A DNA stretch of 64,000 nucleotides from Agelas oroides (GCA_949130485.1 OX422185.1:7045127-7109126); one strand, 5' to 3'. Shown: positions 1 through 10,619, counted from the stretch's first letter. Translations and numbers: made by a program. Notes: generated by a model not told the origin, from the sequence alone.

Positions 1-2916
1 AAGGATGCATTCTGATCCCACTTCATTAACAGGTGGAGGTGAGTGAGGATCAATATCCAATTCTGGGCCATGATCATGTAACAATGTATCTGGCTTCTCT
101 TGTTTGAAACGGACAACAAGATGAACGTGCTTACAAATTGTATTGTGGATTAAATGATCAGGACAGTTACACGAGTAGCTATGAACACATACATTACATT
201 TTGTGCACCTTAGACAGCACTGAACTTGACACCCATCACCTTCCTCTGTTACATAGTACTCATGCCTCTTATCACTGGATGTAACAATCCAGCTGGTGTC
301 ACTGTGCTCTGTCACCAAAGATGTTGGCAGTTTCTGGCTTGTGAGGTGTCTGGCCATGATGGTGTGTATACGACCAGTTACTTTCCCTTTCTCTAGTTTC
401 ACAAGTCTCTCGAATGCCTTGTCTCTTGCAAATTTTAGAAGAACATGTATACATCTATCAACTCGCTTGTTCACTTTTCCTTTCAAATAGATGTGTTTGA
501 GGACGTGATGAAATGCCTCTACATACATGTTTGTATTAACAAAGGCTACCTTACGGTAGCACGCTGCCCACTGCTGTTTTGTTTCAGCATAGTATTGGGA
601 AAAGTAATCACCAAATGTTCGTGCTATTTTAGAAAGTTTTAGCTGCTGAAGTGTTTTTTGTAGCAAAGTTTCAAATTTGGATATGCTGGTTTCCTCCAGC
701 AACACCCTTAAATTGTGGTACACTCTAGCTTCGGTTTCCTTATCTCCAATAAGAGATTTGAGGTTTGTTCTCCATGCCCTATCAACATGCCAGGTACATA
801 ACAGTTTTTTAGGACCAGGCCCGAAGACAGCAATCCAGGCAGTGTAAAACTGTTCTGCGTCATCAGACATAAACCAGGCTGGCACAATGTCTCCCACTTT
901 CTCCTTTAGTCTGTTGAAGTAATTTATCAAAAGAAACTGGTCTTGTCTGTTTGACAAACACCAAGCTACTGGAAACCCCTCACCAAATTCATCAATTACC
1001 AGGACAGAGATGAGTAAAAAGTCATAGCCGTTGGTCCCATGTGTTGCATCCACACAAACAACCCTATTTGGTGCGAAGGTCTTCAGCATATCCCTTTGAA
1101 GTGGAGTTTGAAGAACTAGTACAAAATCTCGGTCTTCAAGGTTATCGCAGTTCTCTGGCTGAGATTGGCCCTGTGATTTAACCAGTAACACAGGGTTATC
1201 TTCTCCCTTAGTTTTCAACTCTTCAATCCAGGCACCAACACTCACTGCATCGATTGGATGTTTTTCTACACCCTTTAACCCATATGTCTTTTCTATGTTT
1301 GCAATGTCCTTCCTTGTAACCAAATGGATTCTATTAAACCTGCTGCCAACATTGTCCCTTATGTCATCCAAAATCCTTTCAAAAGTCACTCCCTGAGCCA
1401 GTTGTCCAGAAATTCTCTGACGGGCTACCTCTGGTAGCCTGAGGTGTCCCAAAGTTTGAGTGTGACCATAGTGTGAGTGACAAACTTCAGCCAATATGGT
1501 GTGTTCAAGTAGGTGACGTGTCACTATCAAGGCTGCAGTGCAGTGAGCATTAATTTTAGATGAGCCTTGTGATTTAAGGTGACGCTTACCTGCACTTTTT
1601 GTTTGAAAAAAACCACTTCTGTTACAGTAGTAGTATGTCAGTGTAGTTTCTCCTTTGCCCTTAACTCCAGTTACCTTTGTGAACCAAGACCTTGTGTCTT
1701 TCTCATACTCTTCCTTCCACTCCATGAATTCTGTTGGTAAAGGAAGTATTTCTGACAAGCATTCATTGACATGCATGCATTGTTGACACATACCTTCATC
1801 ACTTTTGAATGTCTTCTTTTCTGTCATCATTTCAATTCCATGTTCTAAGGATAAGTGTTGACGTAACTGAGCAAGATGTCTAAAGTGAAAACTACACTGT
1901 GCTTCTTTGCAAAGAATGCTTTCGCTTCCAGTTGTATGTGGTTTGTCACTTTTGTGCACCCGCTTCATGTGATGATGTAGACTGCCACGATGTTTATAAA
2001 CTTTGTTGCAGATGTCACATACAAGTCCTTTGTGTACACTAGTGCGAGGGTCACTTTGTTTCACACCTGGAGGGTCATTCTGGGTGATGCTCGTGGGGGA
2101 GTCATTGTGGGTGACGCTCATGGGGGGGTCATTCTGGGTGACAGTCATGGGGGGGTCATTCTGAGTGACGCTTGTGGGAGGGTCATTCTGGGTGACGCTT
2201 GTGGGAGGGTCATTCTGGGTGACGCTTGTGGAAGGGTCATTCTTGATGACACTCGTGGGAGGGTCATTCTGGGTGACGTTCGTGGGAGGGTCATTCTGGA
2301 TGACACTAGTGGGAGGGTCACTCTGGGTGATCCTCATGGGGGGGTCATTCTGGATGACACTCGTGGGAGAGTCATTCTGGATGACACTAGTGGGTGAGTC
2401 ATTCTGGGTGATGCTCGTGGGAGGGTCACTCCGATTGACGTTAGTGAGTGGGTCATTCTGGATGTCACTCATGGGAGGGTCATTCTGGGTGACGTTCGTG
2501 GGAGGGTCATTCTGGATGACACTAGTGGGAGGGTCACTCTGGGTGATCCTCATGGGGGGGTCATTCTGGATGACACTCGTGGGAGAGTCATTCTGGATGA
2601 CACTAGTGGGTGAGTCATTCTGGGTGATGCTCGTGGGAGGGTCACTCCGATTGACGTTAGTGAGTGGGTCATTCTGGATGTCACTCATGGGAGGGTCATT
2701 CTGGGTGACGTTCGTGGGAGGGTCATTCTGGATGACACTAGTGGGAGGGTCACTCTGGGTGATCCTCATGGGTGGGTCATTCTGGATGACACTCATGGGA
2801 GGGTCATTCTGGGTGACACTAGTGGGTGGGTCATTCTGGGTGATGCTCGTGGGAGAGTCATTCTGGATGACACTAGTGGGTTGGTCATTCTGGGCTACAT
2901 CCATACTTGCTAACAT
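1..2916 (-). CDS. MULE-like transposase with C2H2 fingers and SWIM finger (3' partial)
   Basis: The reverse strand is open without a stop from an ATG at 2916 to the window edge (972 codons), so the C-terminus lies outside. In order it shows: about 30 nonapeptide repeats (residues ~5-282); two C2H2 fingers (C300..H321 and C336..H359); a MULE/DDE core with D623 in VCVDATHGT, D685 in MSDDAEQF, the CxxH pair C707/H710 in LLCTWHVDRAW, and a probable third acid E800 in NMYVEAFHH; and a SWIM finger (C916, C918, C928, H930). This order (finger, DDE, SWIM) is known from Mutator-like transposases and domesticated relatives. The frame is also open upstream to a TGA at 2979-2977, with a possible splice acceptor near 2966, so the true start may lie in an earlier exon. 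It sits 105 bp downstream of the USP-SENP gene on the same strand. The intact frame suggests a recent element or a domesticated gene. Confidence 0.88.
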   Translation of the reverse strand, partial: MLASMDVAQNDQPTSVIQNDSPTSITQNDPPTSVTQNDPPMSVIQNDPPMRITQSDPPTSVIQNDPPTNVTQNDPPMSDIQNDPLTNVNRSDPPTSITQNDSPTSVIQNDSPTSVIQNDPPMRITQSDPPTSVIQNDPPTNVTQNDPPMSDIQNDPLTNVNRSDPPTSITQNDSPTSVIQNDSPTSVIQNDPPMRITQSDPPTSVIQNDPPTNVTQNDPPTSVIKNDPSTSVTQNDPPTSVTQNDPPTSVTQNDPPMTVTQNDPPMSVTHNDSPTSITQNDPPGVKQSDPRTSVHKGLVCDICNKVYKHRGSLHHHMKRVHKSDKPHTTGSESILCKEAQCSFHFRHLAQLRQHLSLEHGIEMMTEKKTFKSDEGMCQQCMHVNECLSEILPLPTEFMEWKEEYEKDTRSWFTKVTGVKGKGETTLTYYYCNRSGFFQTKSAGKRHLKSQGSSKINAHCTAALIVTRHLLEHTILAEVCHSHYGHTQTLGHLRLPEVARQRISGQLAQGVTFERILDDIRDNVGSRFNRIHLVTRKDIANIEKTYGLKGVEKHPIDAVSVGAWIEELKTKGEDNPVLLVKSQGQSQPENCDNLEDRDFVLVLQTPLQRDMLKTFAPNRVVCVDATHGTNGYDFLLISVLVIDEFGEGFPVAWCLSNRQDQFLLINYFNRLKEKVGDIVPAWFMSDDAEQFYTAWIAVFGPGPKKLLCTWHVDRAWRTNLKSLIGDKETEARVYHNLRVLLEETSISKFETLLQKTLQQLKLSKIARTFGDYFSQYYAETKQQWAACYRKVAFVNTNMYVEAFHHVLKHIYLKGKVNKRVDRCIHVLLKFARDKAFERLVKLEKGKVTGRIHTIMARHLTSQKLPTSLVTEHSDTSWIVTSSDKRHEYYVTEEGDGCQVQCCLRCTKCNVCVHSYSCNCPDHLIHNTICKHVHLVVRFKQEKPDTLLHDHGPELDIDPHSPPPVNEVGSECIL
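2080..2900 (-). repeat. 27-bp coding tandem repeat with a 216-bp higher-order unit
   Basis: About 30 copies of a 27-bp unit encode a nonapeptide close to QNDPPTSVI on the reverse strand. Eight variant units form a 216-bp block that recurs near 2271, 2487 and, partly, 2703. The frame is kept throughout. The array has spread by block duplication inside the coding region of the MULE-like gene. The long plus-strand frames here are shadows of it. Confidence 0.9.
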
Positions 2917-3021
2917 AGCTGCTCCATTGTATGAGCAATCAAGTCGCTCAAGGCAGTTAGGTCTAGGGGTATGTAGTCAGATATTTAACATGCAGTAGAA
3001 AATATGCCTAGCTGTATAGAC

Positions 3022-6000
3022 TCACAGGATATGTCCACTGATGATTTCAAACAGCATCTCATAACGAATCCTGGTCATCTCTCTCTATGAGATGAGAGAG
3101 AAGGAGGGTGACTCAACAGTGTACTGCATGTATTTGATGTGACATGTACCTGGTTGTATGTTGGATTCTGATGAAGAACAATGCACTCAGCCATCTATTA
3201 TGTGAAGACCAGCATATTCATTGCTGTTAGGTATACTGATGTACAGATTCCATACCTTCAATGCAAACACCCCACAGTCATAATCATTTTCTTGTTTGGG
3301 CAGCTCCTAAACGGGTAAGTAGAAACACATTTAAGATTCTCTAAGCAGAATATCAAGATCATTACTTCACTTACCCAGCAAAGATGGATTGTCCAGCCTC
3401 TCCATGCCAAAGGTTTTCCAGTCTCCTTGATGTGCCTTGCTTGCATGTATAAGCTAAAAATGTAAGGGAGCGAGACACGTATATCTCCCATATTTTGTGA
3501 TTTTAAAACAACCTACAGAAGTTTCTTGATCAATGAAAGTCCACTGCAGCAGTCGATAGAATCACCATATGAAATGACTCTTTTGGAGAAATCAACCACC
3601 TGCAAAGAATAAGCTAGTATCTCCATTCATTCATATACTTAGCATCAATCTTACAAGCATTGCCCAGTGAAAACCAAGGTGTACTGGAAGTATCCATTTT
3701 GTGAAATTAAACAGCTTGTCCTGTAGTGAGAATGGTCAGTTTGGATTACATGAGTAGACCACACAAACTGTCAAGAACTTTATAGTGAAATTTACATGTT
3801 TGAAGAAGTCTTTCACAGTACCCTCCACCCCACTTTTGAGGAGCTTTTCTGAGAAGAAGCTGGTCAAGGGATACACTGTGGAGGACTAAGTAATAAATAT
3901 GTTTGAGATGATTAGCAAGTTATTTCATACTGAAATTGTTTAATTATACCTTGGTGTTCATAGATGTAGCATGTCTTGCTATCAGTGCTGAGTACAGGTT
4001 GACAACCTACATGAGTTTTATTTTAATATAGGTAACTGTCATAACAGTAACTACAACAGTACTTACTTCATCATTGAGCCAGCAGAAACCACTGTTTGGA
4101 ACCATCCACCTTTGCCTGAGTGTTCTCAGACTTTGCCTGCTCACTGTCACTTTCTTTCTCCTGTTGTACCAGGAAGAAGGTAACTCGACAGTGGCAACAA
4201 TCTCAGTGATGTTGCTGCTCTTCAGAAGATCAAGGCACTTGGAAATATCTGGAAGATGAAATAAACTCTGAAATCAAACAGATGCCTGCAGTGCTTTGCA
4301 GTTACAAACCTTCTGGAGTTGGAAACCAAGGATTTCCACCTGATTGCAAGGTTGGAACTTTTATCTTTCTGTTCTGTTGTAGATTACGCAACTCGTCCAC
4401 TGACTGCGGTACGCTTTTGTGTAATTTAGGTGCTGGTTCACTGTTTTGAGCAGACTCCAGAAGAAGTTGAAAAAGCATGAGCTGCTTTTGTTGAATGACC
4501 ACACCTTCATTGCGATTCAGCCTAAGGGACTTTGTGCAGGTTGGTGTACGCCTGCCGGCTTCCTGTTATGCACAGACATCATGTTTATGTTTGTTGGTGT
4601 TTCGTTCACATAACATACATGCACTCACCCTCTCATAGAAGAAAAGGTAGGGCTTCTGTGACAACATACTTTCTTTTTTTATGCATGTAATCTACGTACC
4701 AATAAGGAGAGTGCATATTGACTTGGTGGTGATAATCCATTATAGAAGCCCAATGTCTCTATGCTAACCTTGTAGTCATCCATCTTGTACCATGCTGTGC
4801 CTTTTCTCACATATGCTATGTAGTGGCCTCCTTGGAGGGTGCCTCCCTCATGGCAGATAAACCCCCTTAGTTGATATGTTGGTTTCTGAAAACAAACAAC
4901 TGATTTCAATTGGTACACTGCTTTAGACTTAAAGTATGGTATGACCATTGGCTTACACTATTCCATGAAAGCTGTTCAGGGTAGGCGATGTGACTACCTT
5001 CCTTTTTCATTTTGCCAGCAACTTGTTTGAAACTGTTGAAAAGATCATAAGTATAATAATTATCATCATCTATTTTCATGGAATACTTTTACCCACCGCT
5101 TCAGTTGAATGATGAGGAGATCCAATGTCTTGCTGATCACTGTATCTTTGCTGGCATCTGTAAGTTTCTGGCACCTGAAGAGGTATTGACTCTCATTATG
5201 TAAACTACCCTAGCATACAAACACCCTTTAATTTACTTGGTGCAGAAGTATTGGTTATCAGCTTCCAACATCTCTCTCTGAAAAGCCTTCACTAAACATT
5301 CTCCCAAGCTTGAACCCTATATACGTTGATATAAATAAAAAAATTCATTTTGCAGAATAAGAATTATAGCAGTGTGCATTTACTAACATTAAGAGCAAGT
5401 GAGATGTGGTTGCTCAGCTCTTTGCTTTCTGAGGTAGTATGACATTCGTAGCATGTCACTGTATGAGAAGAGTGGGGATTGTATGTGTACATTCTCTTAA
5501 ACTGAGCATGTACTACCTTTGTGCAGGGTCTGGACTTCACAAATCTCATCCAACCGACTTTGATGGCCAAAGACACTGGTAAATGAAGATTTGTATGAAA
5601 TTACTGTTGATGGTACGTATCTGATGAAAGGCCTCATGGTTACCTATTGCAGCTGACAGGAAGCTCCCTGTTCAAATATTGGAATACATTTATCAGAAAT
5701 TCATGAGCATCTTCTTGCTTTCCTGGTGCCCATGTAGGCAGGATTGCTGTCAGATTGAATCACATCAAGATTTTTGAACACTATTTCATCACACAATAGT
5801 CGGTGCATCTTTACCTTTCAGGTTCCTGTAGAGAGTTGTTGGGACTGCAACCTCACTTGGTCTTTCCAGACAGTGTATTGAGAGAGATCGCAGTGTACAC
5901 AGAAGGCAGAAGCTGGAACTGGTTCCATGTACTGGAGATGTACACCAACAATCAATACTTTATCAGATGTTATTATAAGATGCCTGCACTTGTATATAAA

Positions 6001-6157
6001 TATACTTACAATGCTGAAGTCGTGGTCCAAATTCTGATAGCACACCTTGCAAGCTCGGAGTATGGAACAAACACTGAAGAACAGAGTTCATGAAACATGT
6101 CTTGCCTAGGTTTTCAAGGCCAGCGGCAATTTGACAGTGAGTCATGATCTCTGCCAT
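3022..6157 (-). CDS. USP deubiquitinase fused to SENP/Ulp1 SUMO protease, 20 exons
   Basis: Twenty exons chain in phase to 629 codons plus stop: 6157-6010, 5931-5815, 5722-5644, 5575-5517, 5458-5388, 5316-5237, 5174-5097, 5032-4957, 4885-4700, 4655-4629, 4562-4310, 4248-4067, 4006-3950, 3885-3796, 3720-3655, 3599-3517, 3453-3375, 3306-3256, 3194-3150, 3084-3022. Residues ~13-307 form a USP (C19) domain: Cys21 in GLENLGKTCFMNS (K replaces the usual N of GNTC), QEDAHEFL, zinc pairs C137/C140 and C183/C186, His257 in GGHYIAYV, Asp272/273 in WYKMDD, ending KPYLFFYER. After a linker (~308-390), residues ~391-629 form a Ulp1/SENP (C48) domain: WLNDEVVNLYS, His519 in GFHWAM, Asp536 in YGDS, Gln582 and Cys588 in LPKQENDYDCGVF. 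Both catalytic sets are complete, so removal of both ubiquitin and SUMO is predicted. The start at 6157 is chosen by the USP alignment; the frame is open to an ATG at 6214. The least certain joints are exons 9-10 and 19. Confidence 0.86.
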
Positions 6158-6272
6158 GTTCAAGCAGATGCACGAATTGCACGAATTTCCCGCGAAAAGG
6201 TACACGTGGTACAATCATTGGAGCCGCTCGTTGGGGGGAAATCCCGTGTAAACTACAGCTAACGCCCACGCG

Positions 6273-6455
6273 TGGCAACGTTCCTGTCGCTAACCTCCAC
6301 AGGAATACTAAGCTAGCGCCAGGAATATACTACCGCGCATGCGCATAATGATGGCAACGTTCCTGTCGCTAACCCCCACAGGGATACTCAGCTAGCGCCA
6401 GGAATATACTACTGCGCATGCGCACAAAATGGCAACGTTCCTGTCGCTATCCACT
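6273..6455. promoter_or_regulatory. Tandem-repeat bidirectional promoter with NRF1-like palindromes
   Basis: A 78-79-bp unit beginning TGGCAACGTTCCTGTCGCTA starts at 6273, 6352 and 6430 (about 2.4 copies). Two units contain the palindrome GCGCATGCGCA (6335-6345 and 6414-6424), which matches the NRF1 consensus of animal CpG-type promoters. It lies between the USP-SENP start (minus, 6157) and a plus-strand ATG exon at 6522, so a shared divergent promoter is inferred. No TATA box stands out. Confidence 0.55.
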
Positions 6456-6521
6456 AGTGCAACGGACAGCAGCCTCAGTGTGTTGTGAATCGCTTTTCTT
6501 GACCAGGGTAAATTTGAAGCT

Positions 6522-6587
6522 ATGAAGACGCTGAGTGGTTGGGAAGCTGTGCGCTGTGATGAACATCAGATTTGTGCTAAAATCAAG
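6522..6587 (+). CDS. Putative first coding exon of an unknown plus-strand gene
   Basis: An ATG in an otherwise open 22-codon stretch (starting MKTLSGWEAV) runs to a consensus donor GTGAGT at 6588, downstream of the divergent promoter. No next exon was found with confidence. A diverged inverted copy of this exon and its surroundings lies at 38681-39110, where the same ATG and donor are recognisable. It may therefore be part of a duplicated promoter/first-exon module or of a repeat, not a single-copy gene. Confidence 0.3.
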
Positions 6588-6877
6588 GTGAGTACTTGAG
6601 CTGTTTTCGAGTTATCGTCGTTTTGACAAGTGGTCTGAACAAAGAAAGAAGAAAGAAGAAAGAAGAATACGAAAAATGGCACTTTCATGACCGCACACTT
6701 TTGCGTTCAGCTATCTTCCGCGTGGCTTTTGGCCACTTATATGAGTCTTGCTGATCACAAAGCCACTCAAAGAGGAAGCCTGGGCGCTTAAATAAGCTTT
6801 TAGCGTGTTTGTGGTGAAGTTATACGGCTTTTGCTTAAGTATTGCATATATTGCGCGTCGGCGCCATCCCTACATAG

Positions 6878-6946
6878 AGAGTGTACAGACTCTCTGATAT
6901 AGAGTGTACCGACTCTCTGATATAGAGTGTACCGACTCTCTGATAT
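6878..6946. repeat. 23-bp tandem repeat, three copies
   Basis: Three head-to-tail copies of AGAGTGTACCGACTCTCTGA plus TAT (6878-6900, 6901-6923, 6924-6946). Each unit is itself partly palindromic (AGAGT..ACTCT). A single inverted copy occurs in the related segment at 38681. Confidence 0.85.
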
Positions 6947-6949
6947 ATA

Positions 6950-7595
6950 TAGACAATTTTCCGTTTTCACCACAAGTGTGGGGCTCGCTGCGCTCGCCCC
7001 GAAGATCGAGCTCATGTTCAGTGCATGCACTCGGTAGGTGAAGGCTATTGCGAGAGTTTAGCGTCGGTGACCTGCCCGGAGCATATTTACATTATAACAC
7101 TTTATGCAGTGAAAGTATGAACTTTCTACTACAACAACATTATGAGTTTCATTACAAAATGAACTCTATAGCATAAAACATCACTATTTTACATAACGTA
7201 TTTACATGCGTAAACTGTCAACTACCATATATAGCAACACAATTTTACGTGCTCACTACATGAAATTCAAATTTTATCTCATAACATAAATGTGCTCACT
7301 AGTGAGTACATAAAGTCTGCTAAAACACACACAGGTAAACTCCAAGATTTTTTTTTTCTATAATAATTCTGCCAGCAGGCAAGGATACACAAAAATAGCA
7401 TTAATGCTAATTCGAGGTGCACATCCATACTAACTAAATAAATGGTTCTATTTCAGAGTCTAAGATAAAAAACACCTCTGGCTACTTAAACTCTATTTTG
7501 TGTTCATAAACTCACTACTATAAAAAATGACATGTCACATGCTTATAAAAGCAAAACAATAATTGTATCTGACATTGTATAAATGTTGGTTGGAG
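6950..7595. other. Intergenic, AT-rich, no gene seen
   Basis: No conserved frame, RNA gene or clear repeat recognised. AT-rich sequence with short homopolymers leads to the 3' end of the minus-strand receptor gene. Confidence 0.5.
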
Positions 7596-9338
7596 CTATG
7601 ATCTGTTAGGAAGAGTACCATATGCATCACATTCTGTCATCTTAATCCTTGAGGTTGGGACCTCATATAACACATTTTCTTTCATCTGGATGTCTATCTG
7701 TTCCTTCTTGTTGGCTTCACTTCCTGAAATGATGGTTACAGAAACAGTGACATGCACTCTTATATACCCATGCAGTGTCCTTGCGATATATTCCGCTTAC
7801 ACCAGTGATAAGACTATAATTACATTACATGAGAGCGTGAGCATTCTTAGGTTGTATACATTATTCATGCTGTGTAGTACAGACGTGCTCTATACTTTCC
7901 TCCATGCCAGTCTGTAATAAATTGTTAATGCTCACGAGTAAAAAGCATGTGATTACAATATGACATCCCTCTCACCCCAGTGATGTTACAGTAGCTTTTT
8001 GGTATGAGAAATGGCCAATCACAGTGTCGTAAGAGTAATCATGGTTTATAAGACAGTGGTAGCAAATAGGTACAATTCAAAGCATTGTTTCCAAACATTA
8101 CCACATTAACAGAAATGGCTGACAAATAAGCAAATGCTATTAAATTTTGTGAGGCTTAAAGAAGTATCTAATATCATGAGGCAAGAAAATGAAAGCCGGG
8201 AGTAACCAGGAATTGAATCCAGCTCTCCGAGCTTGAGCCCCCATGCTCTACCACTGAGCTAAAGCAACTGGACAACTGCCAGCCTCCACAATCCTCTCTA
8301 TATTGCTATACAAGTGGGCAAGGTGTTTTAAGCATTTATAATTAAGAATGAGAAACCACTCAGAAAAGGTTATCTCCTGATTGAGAAAATTTTCCGGTTG
8401 ACAGAGTTCTGACGGCACATATATTGAGTGGCTGCCAGGGGTGCAGTACATACAGAGGATTGTGGATGTTGGTGGTTGTTCAGTTGTAGCACAGTAGTGA
8501 AACATTAGCTGGCAGTGCCAGGACCCCTGGGTTTGATTACCGTAAATACTGGCTTTAACACTTCTTGCCTTGGAGCCATAACATCACATGCACGTCTTTA
8601 TCTCCCACTAATGAAAGATATTCTATAGCATATGTGAGGTTGGTTTGTCATCTGATCAACTGAAATCTACAGTGGCAAGTTGCTCTTCTAGGCTCTACTT
8701 TGTTTTCTGAGAACACCAATCCAACTTTGTTTTGCTATAGGGTAAATGGCAAGCTTTATTAAAAATGACTCATAAGTTGTGCTTATTTGGAATGCAATTG
8801 CCTACAGTAATGACTAGCATTTTGGTCACACCTTTACCTCACTGTCATATTGTAACCACACTCTCTTATAGTGATACACAGAGGGGTCATAATTTTGGGA
8901 GTAGTGCCTTTGTCCACACTTGCTTGAATTCTCTGATGGCAGAGTTGCTAGGTGTCAGTAGAAAAGAGTTCCAACTCATTATTAAAAAACTTCTTGTTGC
9001 CAAGTTGATTGACAAGTTGAGTGCCATAGACTTGGATAATGCACATAGAGTCTCATCATCCTCTAAGTGTATTTTGTAGTACCTTGAGGGACAGGTCCTC
9101 TTGAGAAATTTGTTATGATTAATATCTCATCTGAGCACTCTGTTCCTATAAATTCTTTTAAGGATATTAGTCTTGAATGATTCCCGATACTAAAACCTGA
9201 AGCTGCAGCTAGCTTGAAGCAACAACACAGCTACGCTCCACTCACCTAAGGCTTGTCTTCTCTTTACGATGATTACAAATCCAATTATAATGAGGGTGGT
9301 GATAATGACTGTTGGTATTCCTACACCACCAGACACTC
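7596..9338 (-). CDS. Single-pass receptor, TM exon and tyrosine-motif tail (5' exons unresolved)
   Basis: Two exons join in phase on the reverse strand. Exon 9338-9246 (93 nt, phase 1 at both ends) encodes GVGIPTVIITTLIIIGFVII followed by VKRRQAL: a classic transmembrane helix and basic stop-transfer. Exon 7723-7596 (after TTTCAG, ending TAG) encodes a 42-residue cytoplasmic tail with two tyrosine motifs, LYEVP and DAYGTL, followed by the stop. YEVP fits a YxxP SH2-docking site. A symmetric phase-1 TM exon is typical of modular animal receptors whose ectodomain exons are also phase 1. Those should lie at higher coordinates but I could not identify them. The 1.5-kb intron holds a tRNA-derived SINE. 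The receptor family is unknown. Confidence 0.6.
8194..8300 (-). mobile_element. tRNA-derived SINE fragment
   Basis: The reverse strand carries a Pol III A-box-like TAGCTCAGTGGTAGAGC and a B-box-like GGATTCAATTCC in tRNA-like spacing, but the cloverleaf is degraded. Related tRNA-like heads occur near 30.1 and 30.3 kb. It lies in an intron of the receptor gene. Confidence 0.6.
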
Positions 9339-9779
9339 CTGCAAACCAAGAGATATAGCATTGTCATTGATACAGATAAGTATTGTAAATATGACGTTGT
9401 AAATAGATAGTGAGATACATTGATAAGTGAATGATGCTCAAAAGTAAACTGCTCATGTACTTCCTTCTGCAGAAGTTTCAAGTAGTACTTAAGTAATCTG
9501 GTTGTGGGCACACGCATGTATAGTGTGGTAACCTAACACTCATGATTAATATGATCGTAATATGATGCTTGTATCAATGATTTTTGAAAATTAGAAGAGT
9601 AGCTGCACGAAAAGACACCTTGGAAGTACTAGACTGCACTGGCAGTGTTTGCAACTCCAGCTGGTCCGGTTTTGTCTAGACCACTTTCGCTGTTTATCCT
9701 TATTTGTTATTGCTAACCACTTGAATGTCGATTACAAATTGTCAAAGCTCTCCCTCCACCAAACCACTAGCCCCTGCCA

Positions 9780-10100
9780 GGCGTTCCCACCAGGGAGCTA
9801 CACTCCAGTTGCCATAAAGTTTGTGTGGTTACAGTAGTCTCCGATGGCCTCAAAAGCACACTCAGGTGGTCTACATTTCAAAATTTTCCTGGGGGAGCAT
9901 GCCCCCAGACCCTCCTGGAATGCTGTGTGCTATACATGCGCTGCACCAACCCCAACTCTATATGTATGCCCCCCCCTTCTTCAATCTCTGGATCCGCCCC
10001 TGCCAACGTCCAGTTTTTGATCACTTGCAGTATGCAAAAACGGTGGGAGTTTACGATAAAAACTGGACTGTGGGAAGGCCTAGGAATGAGGGTATCCCTG
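9780..10100. mobile_element. Partial copy of the GGGGCGGATCCAG element plus a second small hairpin
   Basis: 9830-10005 matches the right half of the element at 11278-11791 (GTGGTTA..GTCTCCGA, TCCTGGGGGAGCATGCCCCC, TTCAATCTCTGGATCCGCCC). It is followed by a fold-back around GTCCAGTTTTTGATC / AAAAACTGGAC (10009-10070) of the same family as 63730-63808. Coding-looking frames here are chance products of the repeat. Confidence 0.6.
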
Positions 10101-10619
10101 TAATTTGTTTTCCAGTAAGGCACACTGGAAAAAAAGCACCAAATTTTTGTTTTGAGCACTACCAACACGGACTCACCAGTAGCAAATTGATTCAACCAAG
10201 AGCTGTATGGTAGTATGTTTTGTGAGTTGAAAAGCACATGTGCGCCTAGATTTCATTTTCTGTTGCACATAGGCAAGTCACGTACCTTTGTAGCTTAACT
10301 TCTATAGTATAGGTGTGATTAGTTGTGAACAGGATAAACTGGGCTGTCTATAGCTTCATTCTATTCATGATTTCTCTCCACTTGAGACGCAGTTCCTGCT
10401 AGAAGGAAAAAATATTACATAAACATACTTATATATAATATAATTTTTATATGATCACGCAAAGCAGCATTTGATTATAAACAGCTAACTATTTTTGGCA
10501 GTACCATACTGCGGGGATACACTAGCCTACAAACTGACTTCCAATACTAGCATAACAAAGGTATCTTTCCTGAGACAGAATTGCCTGAACAACAACTCTT
10601 CTTACACTACAACTCTCTC

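Noticed and set aside
1990-2998. Two long plus-strand frames of repeated GGSFWMTLV-type peptides
   Set aside because: They are the antisense of the in-frame nonapeptide array of the MULE-like gene, whose reverse frame is far longer and carries recognised domains.
3022-6157. Reading the USP and SENP parts as two neighbouring genes
   Set aside because: Linker exon 4562-4310 joins in phase on both sides, there is no start codon or promoter-like sequence needed between them, and the total length is an exact codon multiple. Still needs transcript proof.
9821-10237. 130- and 119-codon overlapping frames on both strands
   Set aside because: They fall on the GGGGCGGATCCAG element and a hairpin repeat and show no protein family features.
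10287-10331. Possible ectodomain exon FILFTTNHTYTIEVKLQ of the minus-strand receptor
   Set aside because: A donor and weak acceptor exist but the stretch is too short and the phase to the TM exon could not be tested.
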